From positions 36,412 to 100,411 of the forward strand of contig CAYNLG010000002.1 in the NCBI GenBank assembly GCA_964397995.1: a stretch of 64,000 bases of DNA, in the 5' to 3' direction. This document shows positions 48,116-56,566 of the stretch, piece by piece; position 1 is the first letter of the stretch; each line of letters begins with the position of its first letter. Under the pieces are notes generated by a model that worked only from the letters and a program-made list of their open reading frames with translations, was not told the origin of the DNA and searched no databases. Source of the DNA: CAYNLG01 sp964397995. GTDB lineage: Bacteria > Planctomycetota > Phycisphaerae > FEN-1346. A program made the translations under genes and the position numbers.

Positions 48116-49059
48116 CCGGCTGCCCTTTCCTGCTGCATGAACGCGATCGTCTCGCGGAGTCCTTGGTCGCGTGAGACGCGCGGCTCCCATCCGAGCAGGG
48201 CCCGAGCCCTGGTCAGGTCCGGCCGACGCCGCACCGGGTCACCCGGCCTCTCGGCCACGTGTTCGACGGGCGCGTCGGATCCGGCAATGGCCATGATCTC
48301 CCGTGCCAGGTCCAGGACCGCGACCTCGTCCTCGTTGCCGAGGTTGACCGGCGCCTCGGCGCCGGGGGCATCCGCCTCAGCCAGGCGCACCAGCCCTTCC
48401 ACCATGTCAGCGACGTAGCAGAAGGAGCGGGTCTGCCGACCCGAGCCATGGATGCGAAGCGGCCGGCCAGCGACTGCTGCCGCGACGAAGGCCGGCACAA
48501 CGCGCCCGTCGCCAGGCCGCATGCGCGGGCCATAGGTGTTGAAGATGCGGGCGATGCGGACCCCCACGCCCCGTTCGCGGGCGTACGCCGTCGCCAACGC
48601 CTCGGCGTACCGTTTGCCCTCGGTGTAGGCCGAGCGGGGACCGACGGAACTGGTAAGTCCGGGGTACGTCTCGCGCTGGGGGTGGACTTCCGGTTCGCCG
48701 TAGATGTCGCTGGTGGAGGCCAGGACGAAGGTCGCACCGCGGTCGGCCGCCATGTCCAGGCACCGCCTTGTGCCCTCGGCGCATGTCCGCAGCGTCTGGA
48801 TGGGCCGCGCGGCCGGGTCGGCCAGGCTGACCGGCGACGCCAGGTGGTAGAGACGGTCGACGGGGCCCTCGACCGGCAACGCCTCGACGACGTCCGCACG
48901 GACGAAGGTGAAGCGGCCGGTCGTTTCCAGCGGAGCGACGTTGGTCCAACGTCCGGAGGAGAGATCATCGACACAGACGACGTCGTGACCGTCGCCGAGA
49001 AGGCGCTCCGCCAGGTGGGAGCCGATGAAGCCCGCTCCCCCGGTCAGCACGACGCGCAT
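48112..49059 (-). CDS. NAD-dependent sugar epimerase/decarboxylase, UXS-like
   Basis: 315 residues of extended SDR type: TGGAGFIGSHLAERLL, VDDLSSGR, STSDIYGEPEVHPQ, catalytic YTEGKRYAE, RIFNTYGPRM and SFCYVADMVEGLVRL. These blocks most resemble UDP-glucuronate decarboxylase (UDP-xylose synthase), though dTDP-glucose dehydratases are close. ATG 49059 follows AAGGAG. Sits between the CapD-like gene and galE. Confidence 0.85.
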   Translation of the reverse strand: MRVVLTGGAGFIGSHLAERLLGDGHDVVCVDDLSSGRWTNVAPLETTGRFTFVRADVVEALPVEGPVDRLYHLASPVSLADPAARPIQTLRTCAEGTRRCLDMAADRGATFVLASTSDIYGEPEVHPQRETYPGLTSSVGPRSAYTEGKRYAEALATAYARERGVGVRIARIFNTYGPRMRPGDGRVVPAFVAAAVAGRPLRIHGSGRQTRSFCYVADMVEGLVRLAEADAPGAEAPVNLGNEDEVAVLDLAREIMAIAGSDAPVEHVAERPGDPVRRRPDLTRARALLGWEPRVSRDQGLRETIAFMQQERAAG

Positions 49060-49124
49060 TGCCGGCGCTCCTTCCCCATGGAGGCGGCATTATAGGTCGA
49101 GCGTGGGGCGCTGCCAAGGGCCCG

Positions 49125-51182
49125 CTAGGCCGTGGGGGTCGGACCGCCCTGGTCATGGGAAGCCGTCTCGGCCGGCGGCACGGGGGCGCGACGCGAGTCC
49201 CGGGCGGGGGGTTCATATTCGGGGACGACAGCCTTCAGGGCGGTCGACACGGCGTCCGGGGCCGTGCCGTCGACCACCTCCCGCAGGCGGTCCAGGACCG
49301 CGTCCATCTCCTCGGGCGTATAGGGGCGGCTCTGCCAGATGAAGATCTTCTCGTGGTGCGTCGGCAGAACGTCCTCGCTGCTGGTGCGCAGCTCCTCGAA
49401 AAGCTTCTCCCCCGGCCGCATCCCAAGGAACTCGATCTGGATGTCGATGTCGGGGCGGTAGCCCGACAGGGTGATCATGTCGCGGGCGAGGTCGACGATC
49501 TTCACCGGCTCGCCCATGTCCAGGAGCATGATCTCGCCGCCCTTGCCGATGGCGCCGGCCTGGATGACAAGTTGCGTCGCCTCGGGGATGGTCATGAAGT
49601 ACCGCTGCATGTCCGGGTGCGTGACCGTAACCGGCCCCCCGCGGGCGATCTGCTCGCGGAAGATTGGCACCACGCTGCCGGCCGACCCCAGGACGTTGCC
49701 GAAGCGGACGACGACGAATTTCGTGGTGTCGCACTGGTCAGTCGCCGGGCGGCTCTGGCAGTAGAGCTCCGCGACGCGCTTGGTGCAGCCCATGACGCTG
49801 GTCGGGTTGACGGCCTTGTCAGTCGAGATCATGACGAAGGCTTCGGCCTTGTGGCGGCAGGCCATGTCGGCCACGTTCCTCGTGCCGAAGATGTTGTTCT
49901 TGATGGCCTCGCCGGGGTTGATCTCCATCATGGGCACGTGTTTGTGGGCGGCTGCGTGAAAAACGACGTCGGGCTCGAGCTCGGCGAAGACCTCTTCGAG
50001 GCGGCGGCGGTCGCAGACGTCGGCGATCACGGGCGTCAGCTTCAGCCGCCCTTCGCGGGCCCGCAGTTCCCGGTCGATGTGGAACAGGTTGTTCTCGGCC
50101 TGTTCCAGCAGGACCAGTCGCTTGGGCTTGAAGGCGGTCACCTGGCGGCAAAGCTCCGAGCCGATGGACCCACCGGCCCCGGTCACAAGCACGGTCTTTC
50201 CGGTGAGAAAATGCCCGATGGTGTCGACGTCCAAGTTGACGGGGTCACGGCCCAGGAGGTCGTTGATGTCGACCTCGCGAAGCTGGCTGAGGTTGGTGCG
50301 GCCCTCGATCAGGTCGGCCACGCCCGGCACGATGCGGAATGTGAGCTTCTGGCCTTTGCAGACCTCGATGATGCGGCGGAGTTCATCGCGTTTCGGCTGC
50401 GGCAGGGCGATGACCACTTCCTCGACACGTTGGCGCTCGGCGATTTCGGCCAAGTCGTCCACGCCGCCCAGCACCGGCACCCCGTGGATCCGGATGCCGC
50501 GCTTACGCGGGTTGTCGTCCACGAACGCCACCACGTGGTATTTCTCGACAGGGAGGCGGTAGAGTTCGCGCAGGACACCCTCGCCAGTGTCACCGGCGCC
50601 GACGATGAGGACGCGCGTCAGGCCGGCCGGGCTGACGGGCCGGGACCCCTCGCGGATAATGCGGACGATGAACCGCAGCCCGCCCACCAGGGCGATCGTG
50701 GCCGCCCAGTCGATGATCATCACCGTGTCGCGGATGCCAACCGGGATCGACAGCACCCCGTAGTGGCTCAGCGTCCGCGAGAGGTACACCGAGGCCAGGA
50801 TGATCAGGGTCGAGATGTGGCTCGCCTTGAAGGTCTCGATCAGATCCTGGATGCTGACGTACTGCCACCACCCGGCATAGAGGCGGAAGTAGCCGAACAC
50901 GAGGAGCTTGACGAGCAGGACGAAGACGAGCAGCTCGTGGAAGCTGTTCCAGACATCCTTGGGAACGCCGACCATCTCGCTGAACGGTTCGCCGACGGCC
51001 TCCGGCGGGATGGTCGTGGCGATCGGTTCGGCGAAGGGAGGAATCTTGAACTCGTACCGCAGGCCGAACGCCAGCCAGAACGCCACCATAAAGAGGATGG
51101 CGTGGACGAGGGCGACGTAGATGTGGCGCAGAAGAGGCGCGTAGGGGCTGGGCACCTTGGGCGTCGTCTGCGTCTCGGTCAT
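49125..51182 (-). CDS. Membrane nucleoside-diphosphate-sugar 4,6-dehydratase (CapD/WbpM family)
   Basis: 685 residues. Four membrane helices in the first 190 residues, a CoA-binding-like Rossmann domain (VLIVGAGDTGEGVLRELY), and a catalytic SDR domain with LVTGAGGSIGSELCRQ, FHAAAHKHVPMME, and STDKAVNPTSVMGCTKR. The last gives the Ser-Met-Lys triad known for WbpM-type 4,6-dehydratases in place of Ser-Tyr-Lys. Makes 4-keto-6-deoxy UDP-HexNAc for surface glycans. ATG 51182 is used; a GTG at 51188 is possible. First gene of a three-gene operon behind the promoter at 51310. Confidence 0.92.
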   Translation of the reverse strand: MTETQTTPKVPSPYAPLLRHIYVALVHAILFMVAFWLAFGLRYEFKIPPFAEPIATTIPPEAVGEPFSEMVGVPKDVWNSFHELLVFVLLVKLLVFGYFRLYAGWWQYVSIQDLIETFKASHISTLIILASVYLSRTLSHYGVLSIPVGIRDTVMIIDWAATIALVGGLRFIVRIIREGSRPVSPAGLTRVLIVGAGDTGEGVLRELYRLPVEKYHVVAFVDDNPRKRGIRIHGVPVLGGVDDLAEIAERQRVEEVVIALPQPKRDELRRIIEVCKGQKLTFRIVPGVADLIEGRTNLSQLREVDINDLLGRDPVNLDVDTIGHFLTGKTVLVTGAGGSIGSELCRQVTAFKPKRLVLLEQAENNLFHIDRELRAREGRLKLTPVIADVCDRRRLEEVFAELEPDVVFHAAAHKHVPMMEINPGEAIKNNIFGTRNVADMACRHKAEAFVMISTDKAVNPTSVMGCTKRVAELYCQSRPATDQCDTTKFVVVRFGNVLGSAGSVVPIFREQIARGGPVTVTHPDMQRYFMTIPEATQLVIQAGAIGKGGEIMLLDMGEPVKIVDLARDMITLSGYRPDIDIQIEFLGMRPGEKLFEELRTSSEDVLPTHHEKIFIWQSRPYTPEEMDAVLDRLREVVDGTAPDAVSTALKAVVPEYEPPARDSRRAPVPPAETASHDQGGPTPTA

Positions 51183-51309
51183 CGGCACATGTGCGGGAGT
51201 CCCCCGACCTCCACCCTGAATACATCGGCCGCCACCGCAGGCGGGCTTGAAGGCGCTTGCCCTCGGCCGGGGTCCGCGGCGGCCTGAGATCGTGATTGCC
51301 AGCGGAGGA

Positions 51310-51339
51310 ATGGTACAAGGTCGGACGGCCGCGCGTCAA
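51310..51339 (-). promoter_or_regulatory. Promoter of the nucleotide-sugar operon
   Basis: Reverse strand TTGACG (51334-51339), 18-bp spacer, TACCAT (51310-51315). The leader to the ATG is about 120 nt. Confidence 0.65.
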
Positions 51340-51401
51340 TGCGGCAACAGGGCGCAGCCGGGACGAGCCTGCGGGGGACTCTGTTCCAGCCGTGGGGCCC
51401 G

Positions 51402-52490
51402 CTACACCCTGAACGCCCCATCAGCCTGTACGACCTTGCCGTCGACCTCCAGGTACCCCCCCTGCCGCAGGTCGCAGATCATGTCCCAGTGCAGGGCGCT
51501 CTTGTTCGTCGACCCCGTCTCCGCGTAGCCGTTGCCGAGCGCCAGGTGGACCGACCCGCCGATCTTCTCGTCGAACAGGATGTTCTTGATGAAGCCCTGG
51601 ATGCCGAAGTTCGTCCCGATGCCCAGTTCGCCGAGGCGGGACGCCCCCTTGTCCATGCCGATCATCCGCTCGAGGAAGGCCTGGTTCTTGGCCGCCGTGG
51701 CCTTGACGACCTTGCCCTTCTCGAACTCCAGCCGCACGTCCTCGACCTCTTTGCCGCGGTAGCATACGGGGTACGTGTACCGGATATGGCCCTCGGCACT
51801 CGTCTCGACCGGGCCGGTGAAAACTTCGCCGTCGGGCATGTTCCGGTGGCCGCAGCACGGGACGAAGGTGCGGCCCTTGACGCTGAGCGAGAGGTCCGTG
51901 TCCTCGGCGACGATGCGGACGCGGTCGGCCCCCTGGAGGCGGTCGATCAGCTTCTTCTCGAACGCTTCTTCCTTCTTCCAGTAGGCCACAGGGTCACGCC
52001 GATCCAGCGCCATCGCCCGGAACGCGAACGCCTCGAACTCCTCCAGGCCCATCCCGGCGTCCTGGGCGTAGGCGGCCGTGGGGAAGAGCGTCAGCGTCCA
52101 GTCGCCCTTGTTCAGCATGATGTCGAGGAGCCTGCGGCGGGCCTTTTCCCAGGCAACCTGCTTGTCCGGGTCCGCTCCGGCCAGCGCCTGGGTGTTGGTG
52201 GCGCACAGGATGTTGATGTAGTGGTCGCTCTCGCGGAAGGCGGCCGTCTGCCATTTCGCCACGTGGCCGATCTGGCCCTCGTCGGCCTCGGCGTACATGA
52301 TCTCCGCCACGCCGTCCGGGCTCATTCGGAACGACGGGACGGCTCCGGCCCGATAGACCTCGCGGGCGATTTCGCGCATCAGCGGCTCCGCCGCCGTCGT
52401 CCCCGCGATAAGCACCGTCTGGCCCGCCTGGACGCCGCGGGCGTACCGGACCAGGAGCCTCGCCATCTTCTCGTGCCGCGTATCAGCCAT
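51402..52490 (-). CDS. M29-family metalloaminopeptidase
   Basis: 362 residues. Features of thermophilic M29 aminopeptidases: N-terminal QTVLIAGTTAAEPLMREI, central VRIVAEDTDLSLSVKGR, metal ligands in the VFTGPVE and LGELGIGTNFGI blocks, and SALHWDMICDL with the His/Asp ligands near the C-terminus. Removes N-terminal amino acids from peptides in the cytoplasm. AAAGGA precedes ATG 52490. Independent of the sugar operon by orientation and its own gap; a TATAAA at 52545-52550 could be its -10. Confidence 0.9.
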   Translation of the reverse strand: MADTRHEKMARLLVRYARGVQAGQTVLIAGTTAAEPLMREIAREVYRAGAVPSFRMSPDGVAEIMYAEADEGQIGHVAKWQTAAFRESDHYINILCATNTQALAGADPDKQVAWEKARRRLLDIMLNKGDWTLTLFPTAAYAQDAGMGLEEFEAFAFRAMALDRRDPVAYWKKEEAFEKKLIDRLQGADRVRIVAEDTDLSLSVKGRTFVPCCGHRNMPDGEVFTGPVETSAEGHIRYTYPVCYRGKEVEDVRLEFEKGKVVKATAAKNQAFLERMIGMDKGASRLGELGIGTNFGIQGFIKNILFDEKIGGSVHLALGNGYAETGSTNKSALHWDMICDLRQGGYLEVDGKVVQADGAFRV

Positions 52491-52631
52491 GCGTTCCTTT
52501 CTCGGTTGACACCACATCGCCGGCGCCATCGCGCCGCGCGTCACTTTATAGCACGCCGGCGCGCCGTGGGCCAGCGCCGGCGCGGAAGAGCCTGCGAATC
52601 GAAGGGCCAAGCGGGCACCGCAGAGGGGGCC

Positions 52632-53210
52632 TCACGAGCCCGCGGGCCGGCGGTGCGTCAGAAGGGTCAGGGCCTCGTTGCGGGTCTTCTCCGACTGGCG
52701 AAACAGGCCCCGCACGACGCTCGTGACGGTCGTCGTGCCCGGTTTCTGCACTCCGCGGATCGTCATGCACAGGTGCTCGGCCTCAACCACGACCATGACC
52801 CCGAGGGGCTGGAGGGTATCCATGATGTCGTCGGCGATGGCATTGGACATCCGCTCCTGGATCTGGAGCTTCCGGGCCTCCATCTCGACGATCCGGGCCA
52901 GCTTCGAGAGCCCGGTGACGCGGTTCCTGCGGGGCAGGTAGGCCACATGGGCCTGGCCGATGAAGGGCACGAGGTGGTGCTCGCACAGGCTCACGAACGG
53001 GATGTCCCGGATCAGCAGGATCGCGTCGTGATCCTCGCACGGCAGGATCGTCATGATCTCGGCCGGGTCCTGGTCCATGCCCGCGACCAGTTCGGTCCAC
53101 ATCTCGGCGACGCGGCGGGGGGTTTCCTGGAGGCCGGGGCGGTCGGGATCCTCGCCGATGCCCTCCAGCAGGAGACGGGTGGCCCGTTTGACTTTCTCAA
53201 TGTCGACCAT
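52632..53210 (-). CDS. folE: GTP cyclohydrolase I
   Basis: 192 residues. Opens the GTP ring to give dihydroneopterin triphosphate for folate. Zinc ligands in VSLCEHHLVPF and HLCMTIRG; VTGLSKLARIVEMEARKLQIQER (quoted as GLSKLARIVEMEARK) is the family signature. ATG 53210 with GAGGG upstream. No other folate gene nearby. Confidence 0.95.
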   Translation of the reverse strand: MVDIEKVKRATRLLLEGIGEDPDRPGLQETPRRVAEMWTELVAGMDQDPAEIMTILPCEDHDAILLIRDIPFVSLCEHHLVPFIGQAHVAYLPRRNRVTGLSKLARIVEMEARKLQIQERMSNAIADDIMDTLQPLGVMVVVEAEHLCMTIRGVQKPGTTTVTSVVRGLFRQSEKTRNEALTLLTHRRPAGS

Positions 53211-53243
53211 GGCGCCCTCGCGCACGATTCTCGGGACACGGCG

Positions 53244-53272
53244 CTTCTACCCGGGCGGCGGAGCGGCGTCAA
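53244..53272 (-). promoter_or_regulatory. Promoter of folE
   Basis: Reverse strand TTGACG (53267-53272), 17-bp spacer, TAGAAG (53244-53249). Start about 28 nt before the ATG. Confidence 0.7.
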
Positions 53273-53288
53273 GCGGAACCAACGCCCG

Positions 53289-54890
53289 TCAGCCGTCGTC
53301 CTTGTCCCTCGACGAGGCGTACGTCGTGTCCAGTTTCCCCGTCAGCATCAGTACCCGCAGGCTGTGCAGGTCGATCGTCGTCCCGTCCACGTTAAGGCGG
53401 AAGTACGAGGATGAACTGGTCGAGGTTGAGTAGTCGCTCAGGCGGCGCGGCTCGCCCGACCACTGGACGAACGGGCGGCCGTTCAGCGTTGAGGTCACCG
53501 CCACCCGGCCCTCGGTGGACTTGACCTGTACGTTCAGCACGTACGGCCGCCCGGTCTCGATGCCGAACTTCCGGAACGTCGACTCGTTGGCCGAGGCCGA
53601 ACTGCCGTCCAGATACTGGAGTCCGCAGAACGATTTGCCAAGAACGAGCGACGCACTGACGGGCCCGAAGGGCATGCGCAGGCGCAACCAGCCGCCACCA
53701 CCTTTCGGCACCACGAACTTCATCTGGAGCTGATAGTCGCCCTTGGGCTCGGCGCGGATGTAGAGGTACCCCCTGTCGATCCGTGGGAAGCTGATCACCT
53801 TGCCGCGCTTCGTCCAGTAGCCGTAGGTGGCGTCGCGGCGGAGGTCGATCAGGCCGAGAAGCTCGACCCAGGACCGGACAGTGGTCGCCTTGTCGGCCGG
53901 CTTCGGATCGAGCTTCTCCAGGCGCGCTTCGAGGTCCTTGAGCATGAGCTCCGCCGTCATCCGCCTCGCGTCCGCCTCCTTGTGCAGGTGCAGGAACCGC
54001 TTGGCGTACGCCTGGGACCGCGCGAGAAGCCGCTTCTCGGTCACCTCATCCACGTCTTTGGCCAGATCGCGGTACCAACCGGCCAGTTCCAGGCAGGCCA
54101 ACTCCGGAGCCTCGTCGACGCCCTTGGCGACCGCCGGCACGTACTTGCGCAGCTCGGGCTCGCACGAGTCGTCGATGTACCGCGTCGCCCGGGACGGATC
54201 GTCGCACTCCACCACCAGCAGCCGCACCAGCCTGTTCCGTAAGGCGGCGTTGTCCGGCGAGGCCCCTACTTGGCTCTCCAATTGCTGGACAAGGGCGGCG
54301 GTCTTCTTGAGGTCGTACGTCAGCATAATCTTGGCCTCGAGGTCGTCGGCGCGTTGCGAGCGGATGTCGCGGGCGACTGTCAGGGCCTGTTTGAAGGTCA
54401 TCTCGGCTTGGACGGCCTCCCAGTCGGCCAAGAAGGCATCGCCCCGGGCCACGAGGGCGTCAATCAGGGCCTCGCCGGCCTTCTCTCGCTCCGGCCCGCG
54501 CGATTCATCGAAGTGGCGCCGCCGCAGGGCCAGCACCCGCTCGTGACAGGCCTCGGCCTTCGTCTCAAGGCGTTTGGCCTCCAGGAGAAGGGCTTCGATG
54601 GCCGCCGCATACCCTTCAGGCCGCGCCGACGCCAGCGTCACCGCCTTCTCGCAGAGAATCTCCAGCAGGGCAGCCTGTCCCTTGGCCTTCTTTGCTCCGT
54701 CCAGGAGCTTTCTGGCCAAGGCCAGATCGTCGTCGAAGGTGCGGCTGGCAACGGCCGCCTCATATTCTTTTGCGAAGAGGACGCGGAAGGCTTCCTCGGC
54801 CTCGGCCCGTTCGCCATCGGACGGCGCGTCCGCCGCGCAGATCGGCGCCAGAACGGCCAGCACACACAGAAAAGCGACAATGCGGCCCAT
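53289..54890 (-). CDS. Secreted protein: helical repeats plus lectin-like domain
   Basis: 533 residues with signal peptide (ends APICAAD). Residues about 25-330 are helical and charged, similar to TPR-like stretches (DLALARKLLDGAKKAKGQAA, ALLVECDDPSR-type turns). From about 350 a beta-sandwich of concanavalin type (GDYQLQMKFVVPKGGGGWLR and YVLNVQVKSTEGRVAVTSTL) appears, as in DUF1080-like proteins. Function unknown, extracytoplasmic. Its N-terminal helical domain recurs in the broken gene next door. Promoter at 54957. Confidence 0.75.
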   Translation of the reverse strand: MGRIVAFLCVLAVLAPICAADAPSDGERAEAEEAFRVLFAKEYEAAVASRTFDDDLALARKLLDGAKKAKGQAALLEILCEKAVTLASARPEGYAAAIEALLLEAKRLETKAEACHERVLALRRRHFDESRGPEREKAGEALIDALVARGDAFLADWEAVQAEMTFKQALTVARDIRSQRADDLEAKIMLTYDLKKTAALVQQLESQVGASPDNAALRNRLVRLLVVECDDPSRATRYIDDSCEPELRKYVPAVAKGVDEAPELACLELAGWYRDLAKDVDEVTEKRLLARSQAYAKRFLHLHKEADARRMTAELMLKDLEARLEKLDPKPADKATTVRSWVELLGLIDLRRDATYGYWTKRGKVISFPRIDRGYLYIRAEPKGDYQLQMKFVVPKGGGGWLRLRMPFGPVSASLVLGKSFCGLQYLDGSSASANESTFRKFGIETGRPYVLNVQVKSTEGRVAVTSTLNGRPFVQWSGEPRRLSDYSTSTSSSSYFRLNVDGTTIDLHSLRVLMLTGKLDTTYASSRDKDDG

Positions 54891-54956
54891 ACGGCCCCCA
54901 TGGCAGTCGGTTCGGGTGGCAGCCGACACGTCGGCGGCGTCCAGCCATACCTCTGC

Positions 54957-54985
54957 AGTATGGCCGGGTTGCGGACCGGTGTCAA
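54957..54985 (-). promoter_or_regulatory. Promoter of the secreted helical/lectin-like protein gene
   Basis: Reverse strand TTGACA (54980-54985), 17-bp spacer, CATACT (54957-54962). Start near 54951, about 60 nt before the ATG at 54890. Confidence 0.8.
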
Positions 54986-55014
54986 AGCCGAACCGGCCCT
55001 CCCCTTCTGATGCC

Positions 55015-56402
55015 TCAGAATCCGACGCTTTTCGGATTATTCCGCCAGCCGTGCTTCGACGCCATCTCCGAGGGGGTCCGCAGGGCAATCTCCCCCTCGG
55101 CCAGGACCACGTACACGAGGTCGCGCATGGCCACCACGCCGGCGGCCGACAGGATGTGCCCCTCGTCCGTGATGCCCACTCCGCCCGTCTCGCCCACCGG
55201 CAGGTAGGTTCGCACGGGTCGGCCCTGCTGGAGGTCCCACAGCCGCGCCATCGTGTCGTAGACAAGGAGCAGGTGGCGCCCGTCGGGCAACCAACGCGCC
55301 GCCGACAGCGTCCCCACCGGGTGATAGATTTGCTTCAGGGGCTTTCCGCCGGTGTCGAAGAAGTGCAGGGCCTGGTTGCTTCCCAGCACGAACTGGGACC
55401 GGTCCGGGGCCAGGGCGAACCGCGGCGCGCCCGTGCAGTGCGGCACCTGGACCTGAAAGACCGTCTGCCACGTGCTCGTATCGAAGGCCACGATCTTCGG
55501 CGTGTGGTCGTTACGGGGGTCGCCGCAGGCGGCCGCGAACAGGTGGCCACTCTTGGCATCCCAGTGTATCCAGCCCATGCGGACGTCGCCGAACGACGTC
55601 AGCGACCGCTGCACCGTCAGGCCCGGTACGTCGAGGAGGACCACCGTGTTGCTCCTCTGGTCGGCCAGACACGCGATCTGTTTGCCGTCAGGCGACCACG
55701 CGAGCGGCCCCGCCGGCCCGGCCGCTTGGGCCACAATCCTCTCGGCCGCCGGATCCCAGACATACAGGCCCCGATGGTCGTGCCATACGAGGAGCTTGCG
55801 GCCGGGCGACCAAACGAAGCGCCCGTACCGCTCGGGCATGGGGACCCGCATGGTGGGCAGACGGCGCCCGGAACTCAACTCGTAATAGTTGAGCGGCCCG
55901 CTCCCGTGCCCGGTCTCGAGCAACGCCCCATCCTTGGCCCATCCGACATGATGATGGGATGGCCCAAGGTCGAGCGTCTGGACGACGCTACCCACGGCCA
56001 GGCTCCACAGGCGCCACATCATGCCCTTGCCGGGGGGGGGGCGTGGGCCGCCAGAAAGACCTTCTCGGCCAGGAGGCCCAGGGCGGCCGTCGCCGTACCG
56101 TAACCGTCCGGATGGCGGGCGCTCAACGTGTGCGCCCCACCGCACAGAAGGACCACCAGATGCGGAGCCCCCTAGGTCGTCCGGGCGGCCTCCAGCAGCG
56201 TCCGGGCCAGTTCCAGGTCGTCGGCCGGGTCGAGCGTGGCCCTGACGCGGGCTACCTTCTCGGCATACAGGGACTCGAACACCTGGCGGGCCTTCTCGGC
56301 CGACGCGGCATCGGCTCCCGCCGCCTCGCCGGCGCGGGCCGGCAGGACGGCACCCGCTATGGCCAGTAACAGAACGGCTGCCTTCACCCCGGGTCCATCC
56401 AT
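55015..56402 (-). pseudogene. Broken gene: signal peptide, helical domain, beta-propeller
   Basis: Reading from ATG 56402 (GGAG upstream): signal peptide (LLLAIAGAVLPARAGE), then a helical domain aligning without gaps to that of the 53289 gene. A TAG at 56172-56174 stands where the relative has Lys. The same frame continues with good similarity to 56043. At the C10 run (56032-56041) the frame must move by one to enter the third part, 56020 down to 55015, a WD40-like propeller (FVWSPGRKLLVWHDHRGLYVW, AWSPDGKQIACLA). So two lesions interrupt one gene. The propeller alone could still be made from ATG 56022. Could also reflect a sequence error at the C10, but not at the TAG. Confidence 0.7.
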
Positions 56403-56503
56403 GGTCAGCTCCGCGAGGATACACACTCTGCGTCTTGCCGGGTGAACCCCGGCGCGGCGCCAAGGTCTCGCCGCATGCAGCCGGCCCACGGACACGCAAC
56501 GCC

Positions 56504-56532
56504 TTGCGACCTTTTCTGAGATTGCGTACAAT
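56504..56532 (+). promoter_or_regulatory. Promoter of the efflux operon
   Basis: TTGCGA (56504-56509), 17-bp spacer, TACAAT (56527-56532); start near 56539, 28 nt before the first ATG. Confidence 0.75.
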
Positions 56533-56566
56533 TCTTGGCTGTTCCGCACGTTAGGCCCGGAGACGG

